Shown here piece by piece: positions 22,151 to 23,353 of a stretch of DNA of 23,353 bases. The stretch's first letter is position 1; each line of letters opens with the position of its first letter. The notes below the pieces were generated by a model, which was not told where the DNA came from, did not search any database, and worked only from the letters and a program-made list of their open reading frames with translations. Both the position numbers and the translations under genes were made by a program. Location of the stretch: the NCBI GenBank assembly GCA_964374115.1, contig CAYJXK010000011.1:1-23353 (forward strand). The letters run 5' to 3'. The stretch comes from CAYJXK01 sp964374115 (GTDB lineage Bacteria > Patescibacteriota > Patescibacteriia > Magasanikbacterales > UBA922).

Positions 22151-23128
22151 TCACACGTCAAACTTCAAAAAATATTCTTTTGGCTTGGATTCCTCTCGCA
22201 TAGTATCTCTCCACGTTGTTTCTATTTCAGACACTCGTTTTATTTCTCCCTTCTCAAAACACCATGGATCAACGACTCTTGATTTGCAAAAAATTTTTGC
22301 GTCATAATCATTTGGATCATTCTTCACGCCCTTTGGATTATGCATGCGCGTATACAAGGCGTAGCAAACTGGATCGGTGGTGATGTATGGTTCAATTTTT
22401 TCGAGGACATGCCTGTCTGTCGCATACAAGTCAGCTTCAGAAATGTATGCTTTTGAAAGCGCGTATCGCAAATAATCACCGAGGGTTTGAAACATTACGG
22501 CAGAACGCAACCCCGCATAATAAGTGGTATTGATACTATGAAAGAGTTCAGCATATTTTTTCGCGCTTTCAAAATTTTTGAAAATCCACCGTCCGTCTTT
22601 TGCGGTGAGATGGTCAAGCACATAGTCTGCGTTTTCTATTTCTTTGTACATGCACGCGCCTCGGAGAGAATAATCGATCCTATCAGCGCACAAGTCAGGG
22701 AGTTCTGTTTCTTTGAGAGGGAAGTGAGTATGATCAAGAATATATTCGGGATCAAATCCATGTGAGATGAGGATCTCTGGTATTTCCGATTTTTTTACAA
22801 AGGCGTCAAAAATATCGTCCTGATGTGTCTGTTCTTTTTCTGATCCCTCGCTCAACACATAATCAATGCAATGAGAAAAAGCAGCATGAGAGACATCGTG
22901 GATTAATCCCGCGATTTGTTCGGGCAGAGGCGCGCCATACTTTTTGAGGAGAATGGACACGCCAACCGAATGTTCAAAACGTGAATGAGAACTGCCGGGA
23001 AAATAGATTTCAGAATATCCGGCCTGATCAATATCTTTCAATCGTTGGAGCGCCGGCGCGTGAATCAAATCCAACATAACCGGTTCGGTCATCTCGACTT
23101 TTCCGTAGACTCTGTCGGTATAGTGCAT
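22151..23128 (-). CDS. HD-domain phosphohydrolase (SAMHD1/YdhJ-like)
   Basis: This 325-residue protein has the metal-binding HD set: His53 in SRFEHSVGV, His77-Asp78 in LIHDVSHAAFSH, and Asp149 in CADRIDYSLRG. The N-terminus (DLIHAPALQRLKDIDQAG, PGSSHSRFEHS) is the signature of the subgroup that includes dNTP triphosphohydrolases and SAMHD1-like proteins. Substrate may be dNTPs or another phosphoester. The start is supported by GGAG 5 bases before ATG 23128. It is read as a single gene with tRNA-Ser following on the same strand 79 bases downstream. Confidence 0.88.
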   Translation of the reverse strand: MHYTDRVYGKVEMTEPVMLDLIHAPALQRLKDIDQAGYSEIYFPGSSHSRFEHSVGVSILLKKYGAPLPEQIAGLIHDVSHAAFSHCIDYVLSEGSEKEQTHQDDIFDAFVKKSEIPEILISHGFDPEYILDHTHFPLKETELPDLCADRIDYSLRGACMYKEIENADYVLDHLTAKDGRWIFKNFESAKKYAELFHSINTTYYAGLRSAVMFQTLGDYLRYALSKAYISEADLYATDRHVLEKIEPYITTDPVCYALYTRMHNPKGVKNDPNDYDAKIFCKSRVVDPWCFEKGEIKRVSEIETTWRDTMREESKPKEYFLKFDV

Positions 23129-23253
23129 ATGTTCTCCATTGGGTCCACCTTTGCTCTTGCGAGTTGCGGCGGACTCGGAATGGGCGGGTGCAAAATGAAT
23201 TGCGAAGCCGAGAGCATTAACAATTTCAATTTTCTAATTGAGTTAAGTGTATC

Positions 23254-23353
23254 TCAATTCAGCACGTCCCATCGGCCTGGCTCGATGCCCAGCGCCATGT
23301 ATTCTTCGCCGTGCCCAGCCCCAATCTGCCAGTTGATCCGAACAGGGCAGACC
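23254..23353 (-). CDS. C-terminal end of an unidentified GC-rich gene (partial)
   Basis: A frame entering from the right edge encodes 32 residues (VCPVRINWQIGAGHGEEY, then MALGIEPGRWDVLN) before TGA. Composition and GC content look coding and resemble the GC-rich pair at 3790-4394. The family cannot be told from this tail. A 7-bp hairpin (AATTGAG/CTCAATT, about 23235-23258) overlaps the stop and may be a weak 3'-end structure. About 125 bases without a gene separate it from the HD gene. Confidence 0.5.
   Translation of the reverse strand, partial: VCPVRINWQIGAGHGEEYMALGIEPGRWDVLN

Noticed and set aside
1..23353. CRISPR array, integrase or transposase genes
   Set aside because: No direct-repeat array with spacers and no recombinase motifs were seen; the repeats found are inverted and structured.

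Overview
This window looks like a chromosomal piece of a Candidatus Patescibacteria (CPR) bacterium. This is an inference from several signs: core genes carrying divergent, compact proteins; very short or absent mRNA leaders in front of several genes; AT-leaning coding sequence with GC-rich islands; and an N-terminally extended DsbB-type protein beside a small thioredoxin-like protein. UGA is a normal stop here (rarA, DoxX and dsbB all end in TGA), so the code is not the recoded one of Gracilibacteria or Absconditabacteria. The phylum and lineage cannot be fixed from the sequence alone.

Layout. 1-2440 (mostly minus): tRNA-Ala(CGC), a terminator, a GHKL/HSP90-like ATPase preceded by a small STAS-like (DUF4325-type) protein, and tRNA-Arg(CCT) lying in frame inside a small open frame. 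2627-5575: rmuC and rarA on plus, separated by two GC-rich small minus-strand genes with perfect Shine-Dalgarno sites. 5576-7631: a strong promoter and a long rod-shaped transcribed hairpin (6S RNA candidate), then rpsT facing holA, then about 490 bases of structured non-coding DNA. 7632-9330: a type II NADH dehydrogenase and a DoxX protein. 9474-13744: four ABC-2 type permeases in two duplicated pairs plus one ATPase. 13745-14010: a 24-bp perfect inverted repeat and a second hairpin. 14011-15865: an AI-2E family permease, tRNA-Leu(TAA) and an endonuclease III lacking its Fe-S cysteines. 15932-19071: a small basic ORF and a 915-residue four-domain redox fusion. 19098-21897 (minus): a structured element, then an operon (read right to left) of a decayed thioredoxin-like gene, dsbB, a GNAT acetyltransferase, an AlkD-type protein and msrB. 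21954-23353: a terminator, tRNA-Ser(TGA), an HD-domain phosphohydrolase and the end of another GC-rich gene.

A redox theme links the right half. The fusion joins an FAD oxidoreductase, a Rieske centre, a haem-binding ferric-reductase-like membrane domain and a DM13 domain. MsrB and the DsbB/thioredoxin-like pair lie directly upstream of it. Ndh and DoxX lie further left. The strongest candidates for something undescribed are this fusion, the structured repeat present in two versions (long upstream of the fusion, short after the ABC operon), the possible 6S RNA, and the STAS-like/GHKL gene pair.
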